A program made the position numbers and the translations under genes. Of a DNA stretch of 49,027 nt, positions 41,759-49,027 are shown piece after piece. The stretch is taken from NCBI RefSeq assembly GCF_003002065.1, contig NZ_PVZG01000032.1:1-49027 (forward strand). The letters run 5' to 3'. Under the pieces are notes generated by a model. The model searched no databases, had not been told where the DNA came from, and saw only the letters and a program-made list of their open reading frames with translations. This DNA is from Pseudosporangium ferrugineum (GTDB lineage: Bacteria; Actinomycetota; Actinomycetes; Mycobacteriales; Micromonosporaceae). Each line of letters begins with the position of its first letter. Position 1 is the first letter of the stretch.

Positions 41759-43168
41759 TCAGCCGAGCTTCGCCCGAGCCGTCGCGAGCCGGCTCAGCGT
41801 CCGCTCCCGCCCCAGCATCTCGAGCGACTCGAACAGCGGCAGCCCGACCGTACGCCCGGTGGCCGCGACCCGTACCGGAGCCTGGGTCTTGCCGAGCTTG
41901 AGCCCGCGCTCCTCGCCGACCCGCTCCAGCGCCGCCTTCAACGGCTCGGCGGTCCACTGCTCGAGGGCGCCGAAGGCGGCCGCGGCCGCGTCGAGGATCT
42001 CGGCGGCGCCCTCCTTCATCGCCTTGTTCCAGGACTGCTCGTCGGCGACCGGCTCGTCGAGGAAGAGGAAGTCCACGTAGTCGACGATCTCGCTGAGCAC
42101 CGCGATGCGGGTCTGGGCGAGCGGCGCGACGGCCGCGAACACCTCGGAGTCGAACTTGGCCGGGTCCCACGGCGGCGCGGGGATCGTGGCGGTGCCGCCG
42201 AGCCAGGGCGCGCACACCGCCGCGAAGTCCTCCGCCGACAGCGCGCGGATGTACTCGCCGTTGAACGCGCGGAGCTTCTTGACGTCGAAGAACGCGGGGG
42301 AGTGATTGACGTCCTCGAGGCGGAACTCGTCCTCGATGACCTGCCACGGCACGATCTCGCGGTCGCCGCTCGGCGCCCAGCCGAGCAGCAGCAGGTAGTT
42401 GCGCATGGCGGCGGCGAGGTAGCCCTCGTCGCGGTACGACTCCAGGGCCACCTTGTCGCGGCGCTTGGACAGCTTCTGGCGCTTCTCGTTGACGATGACC
42501 GGCACGTGCGCCCAGACCGGCGGCTTGACCCCGAGCGCCTCCCAGAGCAGCTGCTGCTTGGGGGTGTTGGGCAGGTGCTCCTCGGCCCGGATGACGTGGG
42601 TGATGCCCATGGTCATGTCGTCGACGACGTTGGCGAGCAGGAACACCGCCGTGCCGTCGCTGCGGGCGATGATGAAGTCCTCGATCAGCTTGTTCTCGAA
42701 CGTCGGCTCGCCGCGGACCAGGTCGGCGACCACGGTCGCGCCCTCGTCCGGCGTACGGAAGCGAAGTGCCCTGCCCTCACCCGGCCCGAGCCCGCGCTCC
42801 CGGCAGAATCCGTCGTAGCCGGTGTGGGTGTTTCCCCTGCGTGCGGTCACGTCGTCGCGGGTGCAGTCGCAGTAGTAGGCCCGTCCTTCGCCGTAGAGGC
42901 GGGTGGCGGCGGCGGTGTGCTCGCTCGCGTAGGAGGACTGGAAGTAGGGCCCTTCGTAGGTGCCGCGCTCGATGCCGATCCAGTCGAGCGCCGAGATGAT
43001 CCCCTCGGTCCATTCCGGGCGGTTGCGGGCCGCGTCGGTGTCCTCGATGCGCAGGACGAAGGCGCCGCCGGTCTGCTGGGCGACGATCCAGTTCTGCAGC
43101 GCCGAGCGGGCACCGCCGACATGGAACATTCCGGTCGGAGAAGGGGCGAAGCGTACTCGTACAGTCAC
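41759..43168 (-). CDS. gltX: Glutamate--tRNA ligase
   Basis: A 469-residue class I aminoacyl-tRNA synthetase charging tRNA-Glu. It has the HIGH-type motif PSPTGMFHVGGARSAL (His16), the DTDAARN stretch, the zinc-like insertion CDCTRDDV, and the KMSKS equivalent KLSKRRDKV near 233. The C-terminal anticodon-binding region is helical and of normal length. In bacteria lacking GlnRS the enzyme also charges tRNA-Gln; that cannot be told here. GTG 43168 with no clear ribosome site, perhaps a short leader. Confidence 0.97.
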   Translation of the reverse strand: MTVRVRFAPSPTGMFHVGGARSALQNWIVAQQTGGAFVLRIEDTDAARNRPEWTEGIISALDWIGIERGTYEGPYFQSSYASEHTAAATRLYGEGRAYYCDCTRDDVTARRGNTHTGYDGFCRERGLGPGEGRALRFRTPDEGATVVADLVRGEPTFENKLIEDFIIARSDGTAVFLLANVVDDMTMGITHVIRAEEHLPNTPKQQLLWEALGVKPPVWAHVPVIVNEKRQKLSKRRDKVALESYRDEGYLAAAMRNYLLLLGWAPSGDREIVPWQVIEDEFRLEDVNHSPAFFDVKKLRAFNGEYIRALSAEDFAAVCAPWLGGTATIPAPPWDPAKFDSEVFAAVAPLAQTRIAVLSEIVDYVDFLFLDEPVADEQSWNKAMKEGAAEILDAAAAAFGALEQWTAEPLKAALERVGEERGLKLGKTQAPVRVAATGRTVGLPLFESLEMLGRERTLSRLATARAKLG

Positions 43169-43227
43169 GGACCCAGCGTACGGCGCCCGTCGAGCCCATT
43201 GTCGGGCACCTTTTATCAGGTCTTATA

Positions 43228-43256
43228 TTGACGACTATTAGTAAGCCTTCTTAAGA
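43228..43256 (+). promoter_or_regulatory. AT-rich promoter of the chitinase gene
   Basis: TTGACG (43228-43233), 17 bases, TTAAGA (43251-43256), within an AT-rich 60-bp island that contrasts sharply with its surroundings. ACTATTAGTAAG in the spacer recalls the AT-rich operators seen upstream of other actinobacterial polysaccharide-degrading genes. Confidence 0.55.
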
Positions 43257-43312
43257 TCTGGCGGCCAGGTCCCCCACGGCTCCCCCGGGCCGGACGGAAA
43301 GGTCCCCACCCC

Positions 43313-44695
43313 ATGCCCACCAGAAGAAGGCTCGCCTCCGCGGCAGCCGCCCTGCTCACCGCCGCCGGCGGCGGCCTCGTCGCCGCGCTCGCCGTCCCGG
43401 GCACCTCCGAGGCGGCCGTCCTGCCGAACAACTTCAGGAGCGTCGGCTACATGCCGTCCTGGGCCGGCAACGTGACGAGCATCCAGTACAGCAAGCTGAC
43501 CCACATCAACTACGCCTTCGCGCTCCCCAACGCGAACGGCACGCTGCAGCCGATCGAGAACACCGCCAAGCTGTCCCAGCTGGTCTCGCTCGGTCACCAG
43601 AACAACGTCAAGGTGTCGCTGGCCATCGGCGGCTGGAACGACGGCAACGACTCCGCCTTCGAGTCCCTCGCGGCCGGCTCCGGCAGCCGCACGACGTTCA
43701 TCAACAGCGTCATGAGCGTCGTCGGCCAGTACGGCCTCGACGGCATCGACATCGACTGGGAATACCCCGACCCGGGCGCGTCCGGCAACAACTACACCGC
43801 GCTGATGCAGCAGCTCGGCACCGCCCTGCACAACCAGGGCAAGCTGCTGACCGCGGCCGTCGTCTCCGAGGGCGGCACCGCGAACGGCGTGCAGCCCGCG
43901 GTGTTCGGCGTGGTCGACTGGCTGAACATCATGGCGTACGACGGCGGCAGCCCGCACGCCAACTACGACTGGTCGATCAACAGCGTGAACTTCTGGAAGG
44001 GCCGCGGCCTCCCCGCCTCGAAGGCGGTCCTGGGCGTGCCGTTCTACAGCCGCCCCGGCTACCGGACGTTCGCGCAGATCGTGGCGGCCAACCCGGCCTT
44101 CGCCAACCAGGACTGCGCCACGATCAGCGGCGTCAACGAGTGCTACAACGGCCTGCCGACGATCCGGCGCAAGACCCAGTGGGCCATGGCCAACGCCGGC
44201 GGCATCATGAACTGGGAGCTCTCCCAGGACGCGACCGGCGCCAACTCGCTGGTCAGCGCCATCTACGCCACGGCGACCGGCGGCACCACGCCGCCGACCG
44301 ACCCGCCGTCCGGGCGCACCGGGCGGATCACCGGCATCGCCGGCAAGTGCGTCGACATCGCCGCGGCCTCGCCGGCCAACGGCACCGCGGTGCAGCTCTA
44401 CGACTGCAACGGCACGGCGGCCCAGACCTGGACGGTCGCCACCGACGGCACGGTGCGTGCGCTGGGCAAATGCCTGGACGTCGCGGCTGCCGGGACCGCC
44501 AACGGTTCGCTCGTCCAGATCTACGACTGCAACGGTACGGGCGCACAGACGTGGCAGGGTCAGGGCGACGGAACCCTGCGGAACCCGGCCAGCGGCCGCT
44601 GCCTCGACGCGTCGAACAACAGCTCCGCCAACGGCACCCGGCTGCAGATCTGGGACTGCTCCGCCGGCGCGAACCAGCGCTGGACCCTGCCGTAA
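43313..44695 (+). CDS. Secreted GH18 chitinase with ricin-type lectin domain
   Basis: A 460-residue exported enzyme. ATG 43313 with GGAAAGG upstream. A signal peptide with RRR (PTRRRLASAAAALL...) ends near 35. The GH18 barrel (about 38-325) has SLAIGGWN and the catalytic DGIDIDWEYP with acid Glu150, plus NIMAYD. A Thr/Pro linker near 323-337 leads to a C-terminal ricin B-type beta-trefoil (about 338-460) with QLYDCNGTAAQTW, QIYDCNGTGAQTW and QIWDCSAGANQRW repeats, a carbohydrate-binding module. It cleaves chitin outside the cell. The gene is followed by a strong hairpin. Confidence 0.96.
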   Translation: MPTRRRLASAAAALLTAAGGGLVAALAVPGTSEAAVLPNNFRSVGYMPSWAGNVTSIQYSKLTHINYAFALPNANGTLQPIENTAKLSQLVSLGHQNNVKVSLAIGGWNDGNDSAFESLAAGSGSRTTFINSVMSVVGQYGLDGIDIDWEYPDPGASGNNYTALMQQLGTALHNQGKLLTAAVVSEGGTANGVQPAVFGVVDWLNIMAYDGGSPHANYDWSINSVNFWKGRGLPASKAVLGVPFYSRPGYRTFAQIVAANPAFANQDCATISGVNECYNGLPTIRRKTQWAMANAGGIMNWELSQDATGANSLVSAIYATATGGTTPPTDPPSGRTGRITGIAGKCVDIAAASPANGTAVQLYDCNGTAAQTWTVATDGTVRALGKCLDVAAAGTANGSLVQIYDCNGTGAQTWQGQGDGTLRNPASGRCLDASNNSSANGTRLQIWDCSAGANQRWTLP

Positions 44696-44706
44696 CACCC
44701 CGCCGG

Positions 44707-44734
44707 TCCGCGCGGGGCTGCGGCCCCGCGCGGA
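44707..44734 (+). terminator. Hairpin terminator after the chitinase
   Basis: A perfect 12-bp GC-rich stem (44707-44718 with 44723-44734) and TGCG loop, 11 bp past the stop. No U-run. Confidence 0.75.
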
Positions 44735-44756
44735 TCCATGGCCTACCCTGAGGCAC

Positions 44757-45290
44757 ATGGGAAAGCTGGTAGCGGTCTCGTACGTGACCCTCGACGGGGT
44801 CTTCGAGGAACCCGCCTGGAGCGGTCCCTACTTCAACGACGAGCTGGGCGCCTGGCAGGACGGCAACCTCCGGGAGGCGGACGCCCTGCTGCTGGGGCGC
44901 AGGACGTACGAGGGCTTCAAGGCCGCCTGGCCGCAGATGGAGGCCTCGACCGGCGACTTCGGCAAGCGGATGAACACCATGCCCAAGTACGTCGCCACGA
45001 CCACGCTCGCCGAGCCGGAGTGGAACGCGACCTTCCTCCGGGGTGAAGTGGCCGGCGCCGTCGCGGAGCTGAAGGCCGGGCCCGGCTCCCTGCTGCTCAA
45101 CGGCAGCGCCGAGCTGCTCAACTACCTGACCCGGCACAACCTGGTCGACGAGTACCGGATCATGGTCTACCCGGTCGTGGTGGGCGAGGGCCGCAGGCTG
45201 TGGCACGAGGGCACCAAGGTCGCGCTGCGGCACACGGGCACGTGGACGACCACCACCGGGGTAGAGGTCGTCACGTACGTCCCGGCCTGA
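44757..45290 (+). CDS. RibD-C/DHFR-like reductase family protein
   Basis: A 177-residue cytoplasmic protein of the dihydrofolate-reductase-like RibD C-terminal family. Landmarks: KLVAVSYVTLDGVFEEP, ADALLLGRRTYEGF, KYVATTTLAEPEWNATF, GSLLLNGSAELLNYL and VDEYRIMVYPVVVGEGRRL. The fold binds NADPH, but stand-alone members have no settled substrate. ATG 44757, GAGG just before. It converges on the chemoreceptor gene with a 12-bp gap. Confidence 0.92.
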   Translation: MGKLVAVSYVTLDGVFEEPAWSGPYFNDELGAWQDGNLREADALLLGRRTYEGFKAAWPQMEASTGDFGKRMNTMPKYVATTTLAEPEWNATFLRGEVAGAVAELKAGPGSLLLNGSAELLNYLTRHNLVDEYRIMVYPVVVGEGRRLWHEGTKVALRHTGTWTTTTGVEVVTYVPA

Positions 45291-45302
45291 CCGGGGCCGG
45301 GG

Positions 45303-47435
45303 TCACACGGTGAACCGGTCGACCAGCTCGGTCAGCCGCCGCGCGGTGGCCTCCAACTCGTCGGCCGCGTGGTGCGAGTCGGCCGCCGCCGAGCGGGTGC
45401 TGTTCACCGCGCCGCTGACCTCGCCGATGTTCCCGGCGATCTCCCGGCTGCCGCCGGCCACCTCGGTGATGTTGCGCGACATCTCCGCGGTCGTCGCGGC
45501 CTGCTGCTCCACCGCCGCCGCGATGGCGTGCTGGTAGTCGTTGACCCGGCCGATCGCGGCGGTGATCGCGGTGATCGCCTCGACCGCCTTGGCGGTGTCG
45601 CCCTCGATCGCGGTCACCCGGGCGGTGACGTCCCCGGTCGCCTTGGCGGTCTCCTGGGCGAGGTCCTTCACCTCGCCGGCGACCACGGCGAAGCCCTTCC
45701 CGGCGTCGCCGGCGCGGGCCGCCTCGATCGTGGCGTTCAGGGCCAGCAGGTTGGTCTGCTCCGCGATCCCCGCGATCAGCCGGACCACGTCGGCGATCTT
45801 GCCCGTGGAGAGCCGCAGTTCGTCGATGACCCCGGTCGCGGTGGCGGTCAGGTCCACGCCCTCGCGCCCGGCCCGCGCCGCCTCCTGGGCGTTGCCGGAG
45901 ATCTCGCCGATCGAGGCGCCCATCTCCTCGGCGCCGGCCGCGACCGTCTGCACCACGGTGGAGATCTCCTCGGCGGCCCGGCCCGCCGCGCCGGCCTGCG
46001 CCGACGCCGCCTCCGCCGAGGCGGTGAGCTCGCCGCCGGTGCCGGCCACCCGGCCGGCGGAGCGGGACACGCCCCGCGAGGCCTCGGTCACCTCCACCAT
46101 GACGCCGCGGAGTTCGCCGGCCGCGGTGGTGAGTGCCGCCCCCGCGCGGCCGATCTCGTCCTGGCCGCCGGCCGGCACGGTCACCGTCAGGTCGCGCCGG
46201 GCCAGCCGGGTGAGCGCCGCGGTGAGGGCGCTCAGCCGGCCCGAGATCCGGCGGGCCTGCCAGGCGGCGATGATGCCGCCGGCCACGGCCAGCAGCAGGG
46301 CGGCGACGAGGAAGGCGATGAGCATGTCCCGGCGGCCGTCCTGCACCGCCCGTACGGCGCCCGCGGTGTCGGCGTCGTAGCCGCCCACGGCGATGGCCCA
46401 CGAGTACGGCGGGTAGGACGCCACCGTCGTCGACGTGTCCCCGGCGGGCGCTCCCGCGGCGCCCGGCAGCCGGTACGTGGCCCGCCAGGTGGCACCGCCG
46501 GTGAGCTTGGGCGCCTCGGTCACGATCTGCTGGACGTACTTGGTGCCCGCCTGGTCGGCGGCGTCGAGGTCGGTACGGCCGACCGCCCCGGACAGGCTGG
46601 AGGCGATGATCCGCCCGGCGTCCGCCTTCGCGGTGCTGTAGACGGTGACCCAGCCGTTCTCCCGTACCCTGCTGCCGGCGATCGCGTCGGTCAGCTCCTT
46701 GAGCGCCTCGGACTGCGGCACGCCCACGTACAACGCGCCGATGACCTTGCCGGAGGCGTCCTTCACCGGGTCGTACGCGGTGATGTACCAGGAGTCGACC
46801 ACGAGCGCGACGCCCCGGTACGACTTGCCGTCCTTGATCGCCGCGGCCACGGCGTTGGGCGTGCCCTCGGGCGTCAGCGCCGGGATGAACGTGCCGATGG
46901 CCCGCTTGCCCGTCTTGGCCCGGACGTTGGTGCCCACGCGGAGCAGGTCGCCGGCGTCGTTCATCCGCTGGAAGACCGTCACCGTGCCGCCGAGCAGGGA
47001 CACCACGTCGTCGATGAACGGGGTCCGCTTCTCCAGGTCGGTGTTCTGGCCCAGCCACCGGCCGCCCACGGTCAGCCGGGGCAGGGTCACCGACTGCTTG
47101 TCCTGGGTGAGCTGGTTCGTCGCGGTCCAGGTGGCGGTGCCGTCGTCCAGCCGGGCCCCGCCGCGCTGCTCGAGCATCCGGCCGGCGGCGGTCATGTCGC
47201 CGTTGACGGCCCGCTGGATCTCGTCGCCGACCGAGCTGACCAGCCGGGTCACGTCGCCGGTGGTGCGGTCCAGGTCCTCGCTCGCCAGCCGCTCCACCTG
47301 CGCCCGGGTCCGGTCGGCGAATGCATCGCTCTGCCAGGCACCCACGCCGACGAGGACGGCCGCCGTGCTGAGGACGCCGCCGAGCCCCAGGGCGAGCAGC
47401 TTGTGACTGATCTGGACATTCGCCATGCCAGCCAT
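45303..47435 (-). CDS. Methyl-accepting chemotaxis protein with Cache-type sensor
   Basis: A 710-residue chemoreceptor. A first membrane helix near 12-32 is followed by an extracytoplasmic single/double-Cache-like domain (about 40-365; GKVIGALYVGVP is typical). The second helix is about 370-392 (MLIAFLVAALLLAVAGGIIAAW), then a HAMP region and a long signalling coil with the conserved hairpin tip EQTNLLALNATIEAARAG (about 560-580). No C-terminal pentapeptide for CheR binding is seen. It implies a flagellated stage, as in motile spores of Actinoplanes. The start (ATG 47435 or 47426) lacks a clear ribosome site and lies just past the aceE terminator. Confidence 0.95.
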   Translation of the reverse strand: MAGMANVQISHKLLALGLGGVLSTAAVLVGVGAWQSDAFADRTRAQVERLASEDLDRTTGDVTRLVSSVGDEIQRAVNGDMTAAGRMLEQRGGARLDDGTATWTATNQLTQDKQSVTLPRLTVGGRWLGQNTDLEKRTPFIDDVVSLLGGTVTVFQRMNDAGDLLRVGTNVRAKTGKRAIGTFIPALTPEGTPNAVAAAIKDGKSYRGVALVVDSWYITAYDPVKDASGKVIGALYVGVPQSEALKELTDAIAGSRVRENGWVTVYSTAKADAGRIIASSLSGAVGRTDLDAADQAGTKYVQQIVTEAPKLTGGATWRATYRLPGAAGAPAGDTSTTVASYPPYSWAIAVGGYDADTAGAVRAVQDGRRDMLIAFLVAALLLAVAGGIIAAWQARRISGRLSALTAALTRLARRDLTVTVPAGGQDEIGRAGAALTTAAGELRGVMVEVTEASRGVSRSAGRVAGTGGELTASAEAASAQAGAAGRAAEEISTVVQTVAAGAEEMGASIGEISGNAQEAARAGREGVDLTATATGVIDELRLSTGKIADVVRLIAGIAEQTNLLALNATIEAARAGDAGKGFAVVAGEVKDLAQETAKATGDVTARVTAIEGDTAKAVEAITAITAAIGRVNDYQHAIAAAVEQQAATTAEMSRNITEVAGGSREIAGNIGEVSGAVNSTRSAAADSHHAADELEATARRLTELVDRFTV

Positions 47436-47458
47436 GTCGGCCGGAACGGGAAATAACT

Positions 47459-47489
47459 GAGGGATGCGCCACAACAGGGCGCATCCCTC
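47459..47489 (-). terminator. Intrinsic terminator of aceE
   Basis: A 12-bp stem (47459-47470 with 47478-47489) with a 7-base loop lies 18 bp past the aceE stop. On the minus strand AGTTATTT follows the stem, a U-rich tail. Confidence 0.85.
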
Positions 47490-47507
47490 GGTCAGCCGGT
47501 CACCGGC

Positions 47508-49027
47508 TCAGCTGTCGCCGCCGGTCTCGCCCACGGGTGCGGCGTTCACGTCGTCGATGGCGTACTTCTTGGCCGCCTCGGCGGGCACGTGCGACGGCAC
47601 CTTGCCGCGCAGCGCGAGCTGGCGCAGCGTCGCCACCGTCACCGACTCCGCGTCCACATGGAAATGGCGGCGCAGCGCGTGCCGGGTGTCGCTCATGCCG
47701 TAGCCGTCGGTGCCCAGCGACGTGTAGTCGTTCGGCACCCAGCGGCTGACCAGGTCGGGCACCGCACGCATCCAGTCGCTGACCGCGACCACCGGGCCCT
47801 CGGTGTCCTCCAGCTTGGTCTGGATGTACGGCTTGCGCGGCTGGTCGCCCGGGTTGAGCAGGTTGTGCTCCTCGGCCTCGACCGCGTCCCGGCGCAGCTC
47901 GGTCCACGAGGTGACCGACCACACGTCCGCCGCGACCCCCCAGTCCTGGGCGAGCAGCTGCTGGGCCTTGAGCGCCCACTGCATGCCCGTGCCGGAGGCG
48001 AGCAGCTGCGCCTTCGGACCCGTGGCCTGCGGTGCCGGCGAATACCGGTAGATGCCCTTGAGCAGGCCCTCGACGTCCACCCCGGACGGCTCGGCGGGCT
48101 GCACGATCGGCTCGTTGTAGACCGTCAGGTAGTAGAAGATGTTCTCCTGCTGCTCGCCGTACATGCGGTGCAGGCCGTTCTCCACGATGTGCGCGATCTC
48201 GAACGCGAACGCCGGGTCGTACGCCACCACGGCCGGGTTCGTCGCCGCGATCAGCAGCGAGTGGCCGTCCTCGTGCTGCAGGCCCTCACCGTTGAGCGTG
48301 GTCCGCCCGGCGGTCGCCCCGAGCAGGAAGCCGCGCGCCATCTGGTCGCCCGCCGCCCACAGCTCGTCCGCGGTGCGCTGGAAGCCGAACATCGAGTAGA
48401 AGATGTACAACGGGATCATCGGCTCGGCGTGCGTCGCGTACGACGTACCCGCGGCGATGAAGCTGGCGGTCGAGCCGGCCTCGTTGATGCCCTCGTGCAG
48501 GATCTGCCCGTTGGTGGCTTCCTTGTAGGACAGGAACAGCTCGCGGTCCACCGAGGTGTACGTCTGGCCGTGCGGCGAGTAGATCTTCTTGGTCGGGAAC
48601 AACGAGTCCATGCCGAACGTACGGGCCTCGTCCGGGATGATCGGCACCCAGCGGGCGCCGAACTCCTTGTCCTTCATGATGTCCTTGAGCAGGCGGACGA
48701 AGGCCATCGTGGTGGCCACCTTCTGCTTGCCCGAGCCGCGCTTGACGTCGCCGAACCTGGCCGAGTCGGGAATGTTCAGCGGGATCGTGGTGGTCCGCCG
48801 GGAGGGCAGGTAACCGCCGAGCTCCTTGCGCCGCTCCTGCAGGTACGCGATCTCGTCGGACTTCTCGCCGGGGTGGAAGTACGGCGGGAGGTACGGGTTG
48901 TCCTCGAGCTGCTTGTCCGGAATGTCCAGGTAGAGGCGGTCCCGGAAGCCCTTCAGGTCGTCCAGGGTCAGCTTCTTCATCTGGTGCGTGGCGTTGCGGG
49001 CCTCGAAGTGCGAACCCAGCGTCCAGC
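47508..49027 (-). CDS. aceE: Pyruvate dehydrogenase E1 component (3' part; cut by window edge)
   Basis: The C-terminal about 506 residues of the homodimeric E1 that decarboxylates pyruvate with thiamine diphosphate and feeds acetyl groups to E2. The frame stays open to 49027 (WTLGSHFEARNATHQMKKL), so the internal Met at 48980 is not the start. Typical stretches: RWVPIIPDEARTFGMDSLF, QILHEGINEAGSTASFIAAGT, IPLYIFYSMFGFQRTADELWAAGDQM, GRTTLNGEGLQHEDGHS and TDGYGMSDTRHALRRHFHVD. It supplies acetyl-CoA, the precursor for the fatty-acid genes about 11 kb to the left. Confidence 0.95.
   Translation of the reverse strand, partial: WTLGSHFEARNATHQMKKLTLDDLKGFRDRLYLDIPDKQLEDNPYLPPYFHPGEKSDEIAYLQERRKELGGYLPSRRTTTIPLNIPDSARFGDVKRGSGKQKVATTMAFVRLLKDIMKDKEFGARWVPIIPDEARTFGMDSLFPTKKIYSPHGQTYTSVDRELFLSYKEATNGQILHEGINEAGSTASFIAAGTSYATHAEPMIPLYIFYSMFGFQRTADELWAAGDQMARGFLLGATAGRTTLNGEGLQHEDGHSLLIAATNPAVVAYDPAFAFEIAHIVENGLHRMYGEQQENIFYYLTVYNEPIVQPAEPSGVDVEGLLKGIYRYSPAPQATGPKAQLLASGTGMQWALKAQQLLAQDWGVAADVWSVTSWTELRRDAVEAEEHNLLNPGDQPRKPYIQTKLEDTEGPVVAVSDWMRAVPDLVSRWVPNDYTSLGTDGYGMSDTRHALRRHFHVDAESVTVATLRQLALRGKVPSHVPAEAAKKYAIDDVNAAPVGETGGDS

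Overview
The window is uniformly very GC-rich and reads as a chromosomal segment of a filamentous actinobacterium, most likely family Micromonosporaceae and probably Actinoplanes or a close relative. This is inferred from gene content: a FasR-like regulator followed by fabD-fabH-acpP-fabF, with aceE nearby as in many actinobacteria; a DUF3145 protein; PASTA-less PknB-type kinases; a trypsin/STAND/WD40 protein; and a methyl-accepting chemotaxis protein, which fits motile spores. No alignment was run, so the genus is an inference. No rRNA, tRNA, CRISPR array, prophage or intact insertion sequence was seen.

Left end (1-8470). This is the most accessory-looking part. Two gene pairs diverge from a 300-bp promoter region. 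Leftward are a two-domain winged-helix-like protein and, overlapping it by 4 bp, a 1032-residue protein with an N-terminal AAA-type ATPase and a C-terminal HerA/DUF87-type ATPase. Rightward are a 104-residue Trypco1-like protein and, 14 bp on, a 1322-residue trypsin + STAND NTPase + WD40 protein with an intact His-Asp-Ser triad and about 14 WD blades. The rightward pair matches the NTP-dependent conflict systems described by comparative genomics. Its divergent partnership with the HerA pair may be an undescribed arrangement.

8559-19240. A Tat-exported 5'-nucleotidase, a Gln/Tyr/Gly-rich membrane protein, a MerR/GyrI regulator with a clear operator, a PknB-like receptor kinase with a pentapeptide-like linker, a YdeI-family protein, an 11-mer-repeat membrane protein, a STAS anti-anti-sigma factor behind a SigB/SigF-type promoter, and a soluble kinase with an atypical catalytic loop. 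Short tandem repeats sit at or just after the stop codons of many of these genes.

19245-33176. Metabolic and stress functions: SurE, a PfkB sugar kinase, an O-methyltransferase-like protein, a CDF metal exporter, a secreted beta-propeller, a HelR/HelD RNA-polymerase recycling ATPase, an alpha/beta hydrolase, a beta-carbonic anhydrase, a small protein with a very strong terminator, DUF3145, a secreted S1 protease and a GH3 lipoprotein.

33229-49027. The type II fatty-acid synthase operon (fabD-fabH-acpP-fabF, minus strand) behind its PucR-type regulator (FasR-like); a TetR regulator; a divergent ECF-like sigma factor overlapping a membrane protein; a surface protein; gltX; a secreted GH18 chitinase with a ricin-type lectin domain; a RibD/DHFR-like reductase; a Cache-type chemoreceptor; and the 3' part of aceE, cut by the right edge. 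Pyruvate dehydrogenase and fatty-acid synthesis are metabolically linked through acetyl-CoA.
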